A DNA stretch of 64,000 nucleotides, from the NCBI GenBank assembly GCA_045837725.1, contig JBEWZL010000102.1, forward strand, positions 124,001 to 188,000, in the 5' to 3' direction. Positions 32,351 through 44,788 of this stretch are shown in pieces (positions within the stretch are counted from its first letter, which is position 1; each line of letters begins with the position of its first letter). A program made the position numbers and the translations under genes. The stretch comes from Vermamoeba vermiformis (lineage: Eukaryota > Tubulinea > Echinamoebida). The notes under the pieces were generated by a model. It saw only the letters and a program-made list of their open reading frames with translations. It ran no database searches and was not told where the DNA came from.

Positions 32351-34646
32351 ATGCAACATCGTATCGCAGTCTTCGTTGCAGTGGCTATGATAGTCAGGTA
32401 AATCCGGGATTGAATCTGGCGAACATTTCAAAAGTATTTATTGAAGCGGCACTATACTAATTTTAATTATGATAGTGTTGCCACTGCATTCAGCCCTATT
32501 ACCGTCGTACAAACAGCGAAGGATAACGGCGATCGCTTGACTGCTAAGCCATCTGTCAACTTTTCACCTGCTCCTGTCGCTGCCTCTATTAATATTACTG
32601 TTGACGTCTCCAAAAAATACCAAGAAATTATTGGTAAGGATATTTTAATAACTTAAAGCACCCGATCCCCAGATCAAAAAAATGATATTTTGACAGTTTA
32701 CTCTTCTTAGTTAAAACATAATATACCCTAATAATATTCTCGTATTAATAGGCTTCGGCGGTGCTTTGACCGAGTCCTCTGCCTATGTTTATTCTCAATT
32801 GAGCTCTGACTTGCAACAAGAGATTATCAACGCCTATTTTGGCCCTAGTACGTACCTAGAGACATCTATATGATATCCTTATATTTAGATGTAAAATCGC
32901 TGTTCACTTCGAAGTTACTTGTGCTCCATCTGGTTACAAGTCTGTTTCTAATGATTGCATTTAAATAGACGGCAATCAATACACTGTCTGCCGCACTCAC
33001 ATCAACAGCTGCGACTTCTCATTGAACAGCTGGTCGTTTGATGACTCGCCTAATGACATGAGCTTGGTCAACTTCACTATCGATCACCAAAAGAAGTGGA
33101 TGTTCCCGCTCATCAATGCTGCTCTTCAAGCCACGTAAGGATCTCAAATGTGGCATTAATATTAAATTATGGAAATTGCAGCCATTAATCATTTCAAACG
33201 ACAGTTCTGGTCGCTTAAAGATCTTCGCTACTCCTTGGTCTCCTCCAGCTTGGATGAAGACGTAAGCAACTCATCATATTATTCTTTCTATCTACACGTA
33301 AATCTAATCATTGACTACCATACAGTAACAATCAAATGGACGGTAGTGGCTCGCCTTGCCTTAAGAAGGGCATGGAACCAGTCTGGGCTCAGTTCATTTC
33401 TGACTCGATCACTGCTTATCACAACAACGGTATCCCGATGTGGGGCTTGACTATTCAAAACGAGCCTGAATTCGCTGCTCCTTGGGGTAAGCAGATCCGT
33501 ATTCTATAGCCCGAGTCCAGGACTACTTTACGAACTCATTTTCTTCATATGGTAACGTTAGATATGGTTCTAATTATGCGAATTTATAGAGGCCTGCACC
33601 TTCACTCCCGCTGAAGAAAAAGTATTCTTGCGCGATCACTTGGGTCCTATTTTGGCTCGCGACCATCCTGGTCTTCAAGTGATGATTTACGACCACAACA
33701 AAGATCACGTGGTTGATTGGGTCAAAGAGATCTTCTCCGATCCTGTTGCTGCCAAGTACGCTCAAGGTGTTGCCTTCCATTGGGTAAGTTAATCATCTAG
33801 CTTTATTTTACACGTGCTTATGGTCCTCTTTAGTACTCCGGCAATCAGTTTGAAAACTTGGCTCAAGCTCACGCTATTGCCCCGAACAAGTTCTTCTTGG
33901 CCACTGAAGCTACTGAAGGTTAGTGTCCTCACAGAGGTTACTTTTGAGTCGGGTTCTAAGTCATCAATTTTAGGTCCCGGCGTTGTTATTGGTGACTGGG
34001 GCCGTGGTGAGCACTACGGTGAAGATATGATTGGTGACTTGCAGAACTGGGCTGCTGGTTGGGTCGACGTAAGATTTGCACGATACCTTATGTATGACCT
34101 GTGTACTTGATGATCTTTTAGTGGAACATCGTTCTTGACATGCAAGGTGGTCCCAATCACTTGAACAACTGGTGCGATGCTCCCATCATTGCTGGTAAGT
34201 AGTCACGTGATTAGTGAGAAATGGATTCTGTGTTAATAACGTTGCAATAGATGCCAAGGCTGGCAAGCTCTACTATCAGATCCCTTACTATTACATGGGT
34301 CAAATCACTCGCTTTGTGCTGCCTGACTCGTATCACATTGACACTAAGGTACGTCCCTTCATTGCTATTGTAATGCCATATCTAACATGTTCATCTAAGG
34401 TTGATGGCAACGTTGACACTAATGACTTTATGGTTGTTGGTAAGTGTCATTCGAAGTCAATAGTACTTGACACGTGTCACTAACTGTCACTCTTAATCTG
34501 CAGGCTTCTACACTCCGCTCAACCAACGTGTGCTCGTTGTGTTGAACAAGAGCAATAACAGCTACAAATTCCAGGTCGCAGACAACGGTCAATACGCCCT
34601 CTTGGACAGCCCCGCTCACTCCATCAAGACCCTCATCTATCAATAA
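32351..34646 (+). CDS. gba: Lysosomal glucosylceramidase (GH30 glucocerebrosidase)
   Basis: Hydrolyses glucosylceramide to glucose and ceramide in the lysosome. The signal peptide is in exon 1 (MQHRIAVFVAVAMIVS). The family path is clear: YQEIIGFGGALTESSAYVYS, VCRTHINSCDFSLNSWSF, IFATPWSPPAWMKT, MWGLTIQNEPEFAAPW (acid/base Glu in NEPE), VMIYDHNKDH and FFLATEATEG (nucleophile Glu). It ends with the beta-sandwich VLVVLNKSNNSYKFQVADNG. About twelve exons. One acceptor deserves note: frame is kept only if the intron after ALQAT ends at GACAG (about 33203), not at the earlier TTGCAG. An intron near the 3' end (34441-34502) carries the TGACACGTGTCA palindrome. Length is near 490 residues, normal for the family. 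Confidence 0.94.
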
Positions 34647-34751
34647 ATCAGTCGCTGGTTGAAGCTACATTAGTTAATTAAACGCGATTAATTTAATTAG
34701 ACCTCGAATATTGTCTTAGATGTACATTATTTGAATCAAAATTGAAGGATT

Positions 34752-36542
34752 TTAAGCCCAGTGGTGAGTCGTTGTCAATCTGCCGCCAAACACGTTGAAG
34801 ACGGGCATGAAGAATGGTGCTGCAGTCCACAACAGTTTGAACAGTCTGCCGCGGTAGAGACCCGACAGTCCTTCGCGTCTGTATGTCGATTCGAACATGG
34901 CAAGTGTGGTCTCGGGGTACGGCGAGAAATATTGTTCTTGGATAACACCAGATCCTGTTCCAAATTTTTAGAGCCCAGCTTAGTGCGTATATAATGTGAT
35001 ACGTACCTTGTAATCTTCGACGAGCGCTGAGAACAGTGAAAGGATAAGCAAGTTCAGATCCCAACAACATGGCTACAGCGCCAAGAGAAATATTGACGAT
35101 AGTTCTGCGCCATGAAATTCTAGTAAATAATGAATTAATTAATGCTACTCCTAATTTGGTAATATCACGTGACTCGAGCTCGTACCTTCGTAACATCATA
35201 TTCATAGCTTGCGTGAATGGAATGTTAGGTTCGCGTACTGGTTCATCGGGACCGCGATGGCTCTCAGCAATGTCGCTGAACTCTTCGACCTTCGACTTGA
35301 AGTAGTTCCAAGCCTTGCGCAGTTCAATGGAAAGTGGTGCGATGAACAAGCCGAAGGCAGCGGCGGAGAATCCGGCTTGGATCAGCACTGACAAGGCACG
35401 AGGTTCAAAGCCACGATAAAGTCCTTGAACACCCTCGTTGTTCCAAATCAATTTCAGACCTTGAATGGGACCTATTGTGCAGCGCATGAGAACATGTTTT
35501 GAAATTCTTCGTACAAAAAAGGAAATTAAAGGTTAACCCGAAGTTTTTCAAGCCCAAAAAAGGAGATGACGTACCAGTGTAAGTCTTATCATTGCCGAAT
35601 GCATTTTGAGCGACCATGCGAGTAGATACGACGAGCAGAGGATAAGTTAGCGCATCCGCTGCCAATCGGATCAATTGGTGGCCGACTAAAGGAACGACCA
35701 AACTGTTCTATAGACTTAAATATGAATAACGCACTTATAGTAACATTACGATATATATTATGATGTACCTTAATATCGTCAATGAGATTGTCTACGAGTG
35801 TGTACAAGGTGTTTCGGCCTCCAGGAATAGCTTCGACTAGCTCGGGGAAGTTGGTGATCTGTTTGTTTCGAAGGTGGTTGAGAGTGTCCCTATGTTAATA
35901 TCGTAGCATTAGTAAACGGTCGTGTTCATGAGCAGTCGCGATCTGCCGCGATCGAGGATGCGATCTACTTACAAGTAATTATCGTTGCGCCTCTTATTCT
36001 TCAAAACCATGACCTTGCCCAACAAGGCAGCCAATCCGTCATTAATGACCTTGAAAGCTGACAACCAAAGCAAGCCACTGCCGTATTTCTGATCGGATCG
36101 GAATGAATTCATTAGCTTCATCGGTGGATAGTATTATATGGAGCATAAAATATACCTGTACAGTGAGTGCTGGCAAAGCCATCTTATGCCAAAAGTCCGT
36201 CCACGTCATTCTGGTCGGGGTCAGCTGAATAAAAAATTAATTATTAATTTCATCGACTGCTTATTCCATATTTACAATAGGTGCTAATATAAAATTTATT
36301 GTTATAACAAAATAATAAAATTGTAGGTGATTTTATTTCGATTGGGTAGATCGTTTACCTTCATCCCGATATTAATAATGTGCAAAGGCCAGTCAATCAA
36401 AAATGACACTACAAGCATACTATTAATATTCACTACTATAATATTAAATATTCGTACAATATTCGAACAGCTTGGCCTTGGTTTTCTGAGACAGCGTCTC
36501 GTGACGCACTTGGATTTGATTAGCAGCCCGTTGATCAGCCAT
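34752..36542 (-). CDS. Mitochondrial carrier-fold protein, MTCH1/2-like
   Basis: Membrane protein of the SLC25 fold, probably in the mitochondrial outer membrane. It starts MADQRAANQIQVRHETLSQK at 36542. Key segments: HKMALPALTVQKYGSGLLWL, GHQLIRLAADALTYPLLVVS with TRMVAQNAFG, GVQGLYRGFEPRALSVLIQA, GSELAYPFTVLSARRRLQ, and EGLSGLYRGRLFKLLWTAAP ending THHWA. The carrier signature P-x-[DE]-x-x-[KR] is degenerate (YPLLVVSTR, YPFTVLSAR), with the acidic residue lost, as in MTCH proteins, which act as insertases or receptors rather than exchangers. Seven or so exons. Its start lies only tens of bases from the 5' end of the kinase gene on the other strand. A specialised solute carrier remains possible. 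Confidence 0.75.
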
Positions 36543-36566
36543 GATATGCTCAAATATGTACTATAG

Positions 36567-39500
36567 ATACTTCGAACAAAACATTGGATATTGACAGATT
36601 TGCTTGTCTCAAACAGGAGGCACGTGATCCCAAAAATATTTTTGATAAATTGGTTGAACCGCAGAAATTCAAAAAAGAGTTAGTTTTTAAACCATATTTA
36701 ATTGTATATATATCCTCATATTCCTTCGTAGCATTGTATATTCGTCAAACACATATTAATATTGAGCGGGAATGGCAGAAGGAAGATCTAAAAGCGACTC
36801 AGTTGGTAATTACGTTTATTTATTGATTATTATAGATGCGCTAAATATACTATCAGATTAATATTGAATTGAATTAATCCTTTAACTTTGGTTTAAATAA
36901 AACATAATTACTGGTCAAGAATAACGGATGTCATAAAAATCTTTATTTTTTTCTTAGACAAAAATTTCAATAGACTTCTCTAACGTAAATTTAATATGCT
37001 GATTGCTATTCGATGCATATTACAGCAATTTAATTTAATTCAATCGAAATTGAAACGAATAAAATTCGCATTGAATTGAATTTCAATCGGCAGTTAAATC
37101 TTACTATTAATTATAATCAAAGATTGTATATATTTCTTCAGTTATGCTGTTTTAATGGTGGATTATAAAATATTTCCTTGCATCATAATTAAATTTTAAA
37201 TCCGTGCAGAAAATCTTAACTGACAGCGAATTAAATTTCTTAAATTACGACATCATCCTTATTAATCTTATTTAATATAGCTGATATGAAGAAATATTGC
37301 AAATTTATGTACGATCCAGCGTGCAAAGAGCCCATCCCAGATTTGAAAGTTTCAACGACCACAAATACCAAAGCAGTTGCTTTTCAACAGTACTTGAAGC
37401 AATATTATATGGAATTATTCAACTATAGACGCGCTAGAACCGTCAGGTACTAAAATGACTTCGATCTGCCAAATTCCAATTCAAATTAATCGCCAAATTA
37501 ATTGATTTTATTAATAAATAGCCTTATTAATACTATTATATTACTAGACAAGACAGAATCGAGCGAGAGTCAGCGAAAATGAGCGGTGATGACAAACAAA
37601 AATTCTTGCGCGAAAATGCGTTGAAAGAGACGCAATATTTGAGACTACGCAGAACTCGCACTTCGATCGATGACTTCACTCTACTTGCCTTATTAGGCAA
37701 AGGAGGATACGGTGAAGTGTATTTGAGTCGCATGAATGACACTGGCGAAATTGTGGCCTTGAAACGAATGAAAAAATCAAGATTTACCAACTTCAATCAG
37801 GTACGCGCTATTTTTAGCTTCACTGAACCACACGGTTCTCATAACAATTCGTTCATGAAAATTTAATCTAACGAATCAGTATGGGACTTAACATCTAATC
37901 TTTGCAATAATTTATTTCGTGTGGCTGCGATTCCAGCCGTTCATGAACCAAGCTTTGCATTCATTTATTGACACTTCTATTTGACAGGTGTCACGTATTC
38001 GCAATGAACGCGATGTCATGTCCAAACACAACAGTGAATGGCTCGCACAGCTCAAATATTCATTCACGACACCAAAATACATTTATTTAGCTATGGTACG
38101 TGCAAATACAACACTTTTAATATCATAGGCCATGTTTTATTATCAATTGAAATCACAATTGGATTGCACTTGTAATTTAGTTTTCAATCTTAGCTGAAAT
38201 TTCCTATTTAGGAATACATCCCAGGCGGTGACATGAAGGCGCTGCTCGATCAAGTCGGTTGCTTTGCAGAAGAGTACGCCAAATTCTTCTTTGCAGAAAT
38301 GTTGCTGGCCGTGGACACGCTGCACAAAATGGGTTATGTCCATCGCGACCTCAAACCAGACAATTTTCTGATCGATCGATCGGGACACATGAAACTGATC
38401 GATTTTGGTCTCTCCAAAGACGGTCTCAATCAAAAATACAGCTCGACGTTCAATTTGAAGGTAAAAAAATCAAATTTTTCACGGTGTCATTTTTGTTTGA
38501 CACGTGTCACTTTGATTGACATTTGTGACTAATGCACGCACTATATAGAGAGCTAGTATCCACTCAGGCTCGAGCATTGATACCTCGCACAGCGGCAACA
38601 GCATGAAAGTGACACGTGCCTCGCGCATGCGCAGTCGTCGCATGGCCTATTCAGTGGTCGGCAGTCCCGAGTACATGGCCGTGGAAGTGCTCGACGAGAA
38701 GGGTTACACGCACTTGTGTGACTACTGGAGCTTGGGCATCATCTTCTACGAGCTCTTGTACGGTACGTCCTCACAGTCCATTCACGGAAACAATTGCAGT
38801 GACTCATTTCCTTATTTAGGCATCACACCTTTCTGGTCCGAATCCATCATCGAAGTGTTCGGCAACATTATGTAAGATCGAATATCTGGCATTAATAGAA
38901 GCAAGACTAATATCAATCTGTGACTAGGAACTGGCAGAAGTTGTTAGGCCCGCCAGAGCTCGATGAAGGCGAAGAGATTGAAGTGTCTGCCGACGCATGG
39001 GACCTCATCAGAAAGTACGTGTTACTTGCTCTTTATATTCCGCTGTTCACATCTAACCATTCCCGTTCAGATTGTTGTGCGCTCCTGAAGATCGTCTCGG
39101 CAGGAACGGAGTTGAAGAGATCAAAGAACACAAATTCTTCAAGTAGGCATTCGTATTAAACATCATGAACAAGTTTCTAATATCTACCTCTAGGGGCTTC
39201 AATTGGAACAACATTCGCACGATGGAGCCACCATTCATCCCCGAGCTTGAAGGTGACTTGGACACGTCGTACTTCTCGTCGCAAGAACTGCCCGAAGAGA
39301 ACATTCAAGAGATTCTCAACGAAGAGCTCGAGAAGGGTGAAGCAGCCTCGCACTTGCACATGGCACGCAAGTCATTCGCGAAGGACCAAGAGACGCCCAA
39401 CAACGAGCAGCGCGTGTTCCATCAACTGGCCTTCAAGGGCTTCACGTGGAAGCATTATGACCCGAAGAACTTCAGCGTGGACGGACTCGAGGAGAGCGAT

Positions 39501-39581
39501 GACAAGAAAGACAAGAAGAAGAGTGACAAGGACAAGGTCAAGAAGAAAGATGACGGCAAGAAGCAAGACAAGAAGAAATAA
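36567..39581 (+). CDS. NDR/LATS-family AGC protein kinase
   Basis: Ser/Thr kinase of the Hippo/MEN-like pathway acting with a Mob coactivator. An N-terminal helical region precedes the kinase (QQYLKQYYMELFNYRRARTV; RIERESAKMSGDDKQKFLRE). Kinase motifs: LLGKGGYGEVYLSR (P-loop), VALKRMKKS (Lys), YVHRDLKPDNFLID, LIDFGLSKDGL. An NDR-type basic insert before the activation loop (RASRMRSRRMAYSVVGSPEY) is followed by MAVEVLDEKGYTHLCDYWSL. The C-terminal hydrophobic motif is FKGFTWKHYDP, then a Lys/Asp-rich tail ending DKKK. The 5' end is unresolved: coding is readable from about 36567 (DRFACLKQEARDP), but no ATG is in frame, so a further 5' exon is likely. Intron 36815-37276 (about 460 nt) is the longest in the window. 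Confidence 0.88.
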
Positions 39582-39731
39582 TAGGGACCCTTTTGTAATG
39601 TCACACGTGTTCTATTTTAATTAATTTGAAATACAAATAAAAACAAAGCAAAAAAAAATCTGACGGATCTATCTACAATTTATTAACACTTTCAATGACA
39701 CTTAAGTCATTCATAAGATATGACCTTATGA

Positions 39732-42506
39732 CTACTTGTTATCATAGGTCTTGACGACATGACGATGAGCCACAGCGACATCATCAGGCATGGCCACAAC
39801 GATGGATTGGTCCTCGTTGTAGCGGAACTCATCGGCAATAATCGGCTGGCTGTACTTTTTGATCTGGTACACATCTAAGATATTCTGTTTGACTTTTCTG
39901 AAGTTCCACGTGATGATGTACGGGCCAGTCGTGGTGGCAATCCATTTCTCACCGTTCTCGTTGATGTTGAATCGTGCTGGCGTGAATGACACTTTGCCAC
40001 CAATGCGTTGCAAGTGTTCAGGCTTCAGTTGCAGACGACGCGGCAAAGGTTTGTTCTTGCCCATACGTTTCTGACCATTGACATTAGCTTGAGCTCTATA
40101 ACTACTATCCAGCGTTTAGGACTTACCTCAAAGCCCAGGGCACGTTCTCCGTTGTTGTCGAATGTCGTTGGTGCCACTAACAAGTACGTCTTGCACGTGG
40201 CCAAGATCCACTTGCCATCAGCACTAGCGTCAATACCGATGATGGGGTCTAATGACAGAAGTCAGTTAACAACACTACTTTAATCTTTTTATCGACGTAC
40301 CTCCGAAACCAGGCAAAAGTGTCTTGGCGATGGGCTTGGCAGGCTCGGTAACTTTAGGCTTGCCTTCGAGTGTTTGCGCGCTGAAGAGTGAAATCGTGCC
40401 CTTTTTGCTACCCACAACCATATGACCATTTTCAGTCGTGGCTGCACAACTGAATCGACTTTGTGCGCCTGCGTTGTATTGGAAGCTGAAGAGGTAACAT
40501 TAGGGACTGTGAAACATTTGAACAAGCTGTGCACGTACTTGCGTGACTTGATCACCTTGGAGCCAGGCAGACGTGGGTCAATGGCCAAGAATCCCGTGTT
40601 GTTCACAGCGAGCAAAGTCTTCTGAGGCGTAACTTGTGCGAACTTGTGCTCAGGGACCAGTTGTTGAATAGCTTGGCCGTCTGTTTTCTGCGTGCCATGG
40701 CTGTTAGTATGCACTATAAACAGCTCAAAGAAGCCAGTACTTACCCACTCTTCGATGACTTGACCGCGCTCCAAGTCCATGTTGAACACGGAGCTCGAGT
40801 TGTCAGGGTGCAACAGCAACAACGAGCGATCAGCCTCGTGCAACATGATCTTCTTGGGCGAGAAGATCTCTTTTGTGCTCGGGTCTTTGATGTCTTTAAT
40901 TGACGTGACAAAGTTCAACTTGCTGTCTTTTTGTTTGAACACTCCAACACGCGAGCCTCGCACGACAAAAGATCGATCGGTTTTGAAACTACATTGCCAT
41001 TAGCTATCGATACGAGGCATGAGGTGTTTTGTCACTTACCCTACAGCCAGTGAACTGTTCTTGGCCCCTCGCGAGTCCTCGTCACGTGCCATGTCATCGT
41101 CTTCATCGTCAAAGCCCTCGTCCTCTTCTTCATCAAACTCCATCTGGTCCTCGTCTCTAATACCATCGTCCTCTTCCATCTTCACATTGTCGTCGTAACC
41201 GCCCATAATCCAGTCAATGTCCTCGTCCTTGTTCTTGCCGAAGGACGACTGTGCATTGACCTCCCACAGACCTCGTGAAAATGTCTCGCGGAACTTGGCG
41301 TCATCAATGTCGTTCTCAAACAAGACACACCACGTGAAGATGTGCTCTTCGTCTTGAATCGCCAGCCACACGAGACCACGACGATTGAGTGCTTTGTCTT
41401 GATAGAACTGCGCGTGCATCTCACTATCAATCTCTTGTGCGATGAGGGCCTTGTTCTCTTTAAACACATACAACATATCTGCAGCATATTAGTACAATGA
41501 CAATCAATCGTAGCTGACTAGTGACTTACACTTGAAGTTCTTGCCCTCGGTCAAGTTGTTAATTTGCACAGTGACTTGACGCTCCACTGGCTTGAACTGA
41601 TTTGCTTCATCGTTGAAAAGATAGAAGTCTGCAGCTAAATACAACTCACACGTGCCTTCAACATCCATATTCACCGCATTCACGACAGCTTTGACAGGTG
41701 TCGAAGGGACAACATTGGTGTTGTTATTACTATTGGCACTCGTCTGTTTAGCTGGGGTTGTGGGTGCTGATGTAGCAGTGTTCGTCGTTAACTTAATGCT
41801 CGACAACGGTCTTCGTGGAGATTAGTGTAAGAAATGTGCACGGGAGCAAAGTATTGCGCTGTACTTACACAAAACATTGAGCTAATTGGGCATCAGAGGC
41901 TTCTTCGTAGCTCTTCTTAGTCTCACTTTCATATACGCATTGCTTGATGGTGAGTTCAAATAAATTGATCATTTGTTCTTGCAGCTAACGAAAGAAAAGT
42001 CCGTGATCAAGTCTAACGCTAAAGAATTTGTAATAAACTACGTACCTCCTCGTCATATTCAAACAAATATCGTGTAGAATTGTTTCCCCACCAAGATATA
42101 CCATCATTTGAAGGTCCGTGGTCGCGTGCAAATTGAAGAGAATAAGAAATTGTGTATATTTCTCCAGGATCTTCGGTGACGTGTTAAATAATGCCTATGT
42201 ACGTATAACTTATTACCTTTCTCGTCTTCTTCATTAAAAACATTTAATTGATATTCGAAAGGCCGATCCGTTCGCGCAATGACGCAACCTGATCGCAGAT
42301 GTCTGTCAAGATGATTAATAATTAATTGTATTCGAGAAATATCAATCACTGTGTTCTTACATGCATTGCCAATCAGGTCTGGATGCATTGGTATTGAAAC
42401 GAAACAATGACCCGCTGATTTGGACTAGATTTGCCGAAGCTTCCTCTTCCTCGCTGTTATTCCCTTTTTTCCAAACCAAATTTGATATCGACTTCAATAA
42501 GAACAT
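39732..42506 (-). CDS. vid27: Vid27 family protein
   Basis: Member of the Vid27 family, known in yeast from vacuole import and degradation of fructose-1,6-bisphosphatase. The start at 42506 gives MFLLKSISNLVWKKGNNSEE and SLFRFNTNASRPDWQCM, then RSGCVIARTDRPFEYQLNVF. The middle has CELYLAADFYLFNDEANQFK, a long acidic stretch (DEDQMEFDEEEDEGFDDEDD) and WLAIQDEEHIFTWCVLFEN. The C-terminal propeller-like part contains RSFVVRGSRVGVFKQKDSK, DRSLLLLHPDNSSSVFNMDL, HMVVGSKKGTISLFS and PIIGIDASADGKWILATCKT, ending in HVVKTYDNK. The acidic spacer followed by the VGSKKG.I.L beta-propeller is characteristic. About ten exons. Divergent from the eL39 gene, with 187 bp between starts. Confidence 0.88.
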
Positions 42507-42693
42507 TGTGGTAACGCAGCAAGGTGTTATTAAAAAGAGCGGCAATTTCGCGAAGCAATTAAGTCATGATTCGTTTTTTTATCAATTTTATTTTTCAAGT
42601 CGTGACTTAACTGGACATTTTTTTGTGTCGTCGTTATTCCACTTCTCCTTTCTTTTCGTCCCTCTTGTAACCTCCAAAGCATAATAGACCATA

Positions 42694-43365
42694 ATGGTAA
42701 GAACAATTACGATGCCTAATGATATTGTTATCGTGGACGCAGCGAACTAGCATTTCGAATGAGGAGCGAAGCTACTTGGAGATTTGATCGAGCACATCGT
42801 GTTTCCAAATTAATTGTTGCTCAATTATTGACCAAATTATCGTGGAGTATATTGAACATTAATTATTGTGTTAAACGCCCTCATTACTCCAAAATTATAA
42901 TTTTGTAATTATTATTATTTAATATCTGCTTTGGCTTCAAAGGAAACAGTTATTAATATCGAATATTAGGGTGCCAACAAGACTTTGTACTTAAAAAAGA
43001 AGCTCGCCAAGAAGGCTAGACAAAACAGACCTCTCCCTCACTGGATTCGTCTCAGAACTGATAACACTATCAGGTGCGTTATAATTATTTGAAGCATCAC
43101 AACCCACCTTCACAGTTCAAATTTATGCATGCGGCTATTATTTACAGCAAATACCAGATGCTATCTTTTATCATTTGATCCACCAACAATTTCCGAAGCC
43201 ACTTGGATTACTAATAATTTTCCTTAATATTATTTAAATATTTGATAAATTACTCATCGATATCGTTGGTGTTACACGCCCATTAAAACAAAGATACTAA
43301 CTCGGTTTAATTACAGATACAACAGCAAGAGAAGACACTGGAGAAGAACTAAGTTGAACTTGTAA
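42694..43365 (+). CDS. rpl39: 60S ribosomal protein eL39
   Basis: 51-residue protein lining the ribosomal exit tunnel. Three exons: 42694-42696 (ATG alone), 42970-43073 and 43317-43365. The product reads [20 protein letters not shown], then [20 protein letters not shown], then [11 protein letters not shown], with the expected length. The two introns (273 and 243 nt) are much longer than the local norm. Ribosomal protein introns often host snoRNAs, but I could not identify box C/D or H/ACA elements in either with confidence. The first intron directly follows the start codon. Confidence 0.96.
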
Positions 43366-43657
43366 AGTTGGCCAATAAAAAAAAATACGGCTATGCTTTG
43401 TTATTAAAATAATCAAGTAGCAAATCTTATCGGGTTCTGATTCAGACGCTGTGGTGGATTCGTTTCCTGTACGATGCTGTTATTGTGGTGTGCAAACACC
43501 AGTTTGAAGATTAATGCGCTGCTGCCAATAATACTGATGACATTATTAAGTTAGTATTACTAAGGCACTGCTCTTACGAGAGGCAAGCTTGCCGCGTGTC
43601 TCGTTTTTAAACGACAAATTTCGTTCTCTGCTTCATTTCAATTTACAACTGCTAACA

Positions 43658-44664
43658 TGTTTCAACGACTACTAGCAAAGCAGTTGACAAAGGTAAGTAT
43701 AGAGCGGCAAATGAGTTATTTGAACAAGCTAGCGACAGCTTCATCTTGATTTGACATCCACTTGCTCGGAGAGTGTTACAAATATTCACCAATAATAATT
43801 AATGATTAATTATACGTGGTGTTGATAAATATTACGTGCAAATAAGCCTTCAAATAATTTAAATATTTATGCATCCAATAAAATAATAATTGTTTTTTTA
43901 TTAGCACACATGCAGTGCGACTGCAAAAAGCACTGTTCAACGAGGATATCAATCGATTGCATCCAGCTTAATTAACAAACCAGTAATTGCAAGCGTAGCA
44001 GCTCATCGAAGTGAAGTCAGCCAAAATACTATTTCAAATGAATGGAAAAATCAAAATATGCAGTCCAGATTTTTAGTATCGAATTCTAGGTGAGGAGAAT
44101 ATTATATAGCATTATTTAAACTCTTGTGCGGAGAGTTACAGATCTAGATCCATTGTTTTGGTCCTTTTCTTACACGAGGCTAATTCGTTCTCAATAGTTT
44201 GTATAATATCGCTGAAGAGTGCAAGAAACAAGAGAAATCAGAGACTACTCTCCCTAGAATCAACCTTTTTTCAAACAACCCCATCCGTAAGTTTCGTGCC
44301 CTGCCTTGTCGAGTTAAAGCTGTAATATTAACTCATTTCTTAGAATATATGATGAACTTCGAAGGCGAGATGGAACAAGGCATTGCTGATGCTCCTTCTG
44401 CTCTTAATACAGGTACACAGTTGTTACAACACGGATCAGATCCGCGACTTCAAACACACGATACATTGTTTAATAAGCACTCGTGCCATAACACTAACAT
44501 ATACTATGACAGACATCCCTATGTTGGCTACATGGCGGCCATACCAACCCACAGTATTGCACCGCAAGAGAACACACGGCTTCCGAAGACGTTTAAAGTC
44601 AAAGAACGGACGACGTGTCCTCGCTCATCGCTTGCGCAAGGGTCGCTTCAGATTGGGCGTTTAA
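43658..44664 (+). CDS. mrpl34: Mitochondrial large-subunit ribosomal protein bL34
   Basis: Nuclear gene for a bacterial-type bL34 with a long N-terminal extension. The start at 43658 gives [12 protein letters not shown], then [20 protein letters not shown], typical of a mitochondrial presequence (basic, Ser-rich, few acids). The last exon encodes the conserved core [20 protein letters not shown] and [19 protein letters not shown], ending RFRLGV at 44664. The T-x-Q-P-x3-R-K-R-x-HGFR signature is diagnostic. Five exons: 43658-43693, about 43905-44089, about 44198-44285, about 44345-44411 and about 44512-44664, all joining in frame. The linker ([17 protein letters not shown]) is not conserved. 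Confidence 0.92.
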
Positions 44665-44788
44665 GTTGATACGAGCGAACAAAGACAATATGAAATCAAA
44701 ATGTGTATTCACCCTCCTGTTACATAGCCAATAAACGGCATTAGCGAAGAATTGTCCCCAAACTTAAATGTACAGCCAATTTGAAATT

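Noticed and set aside
42697-43316. snoRNAs in the long eL39 introns
   Set aside because: Length is suggestive, but no box C/D pair with a closing stem and no clear H/ACA fold was found by eye.
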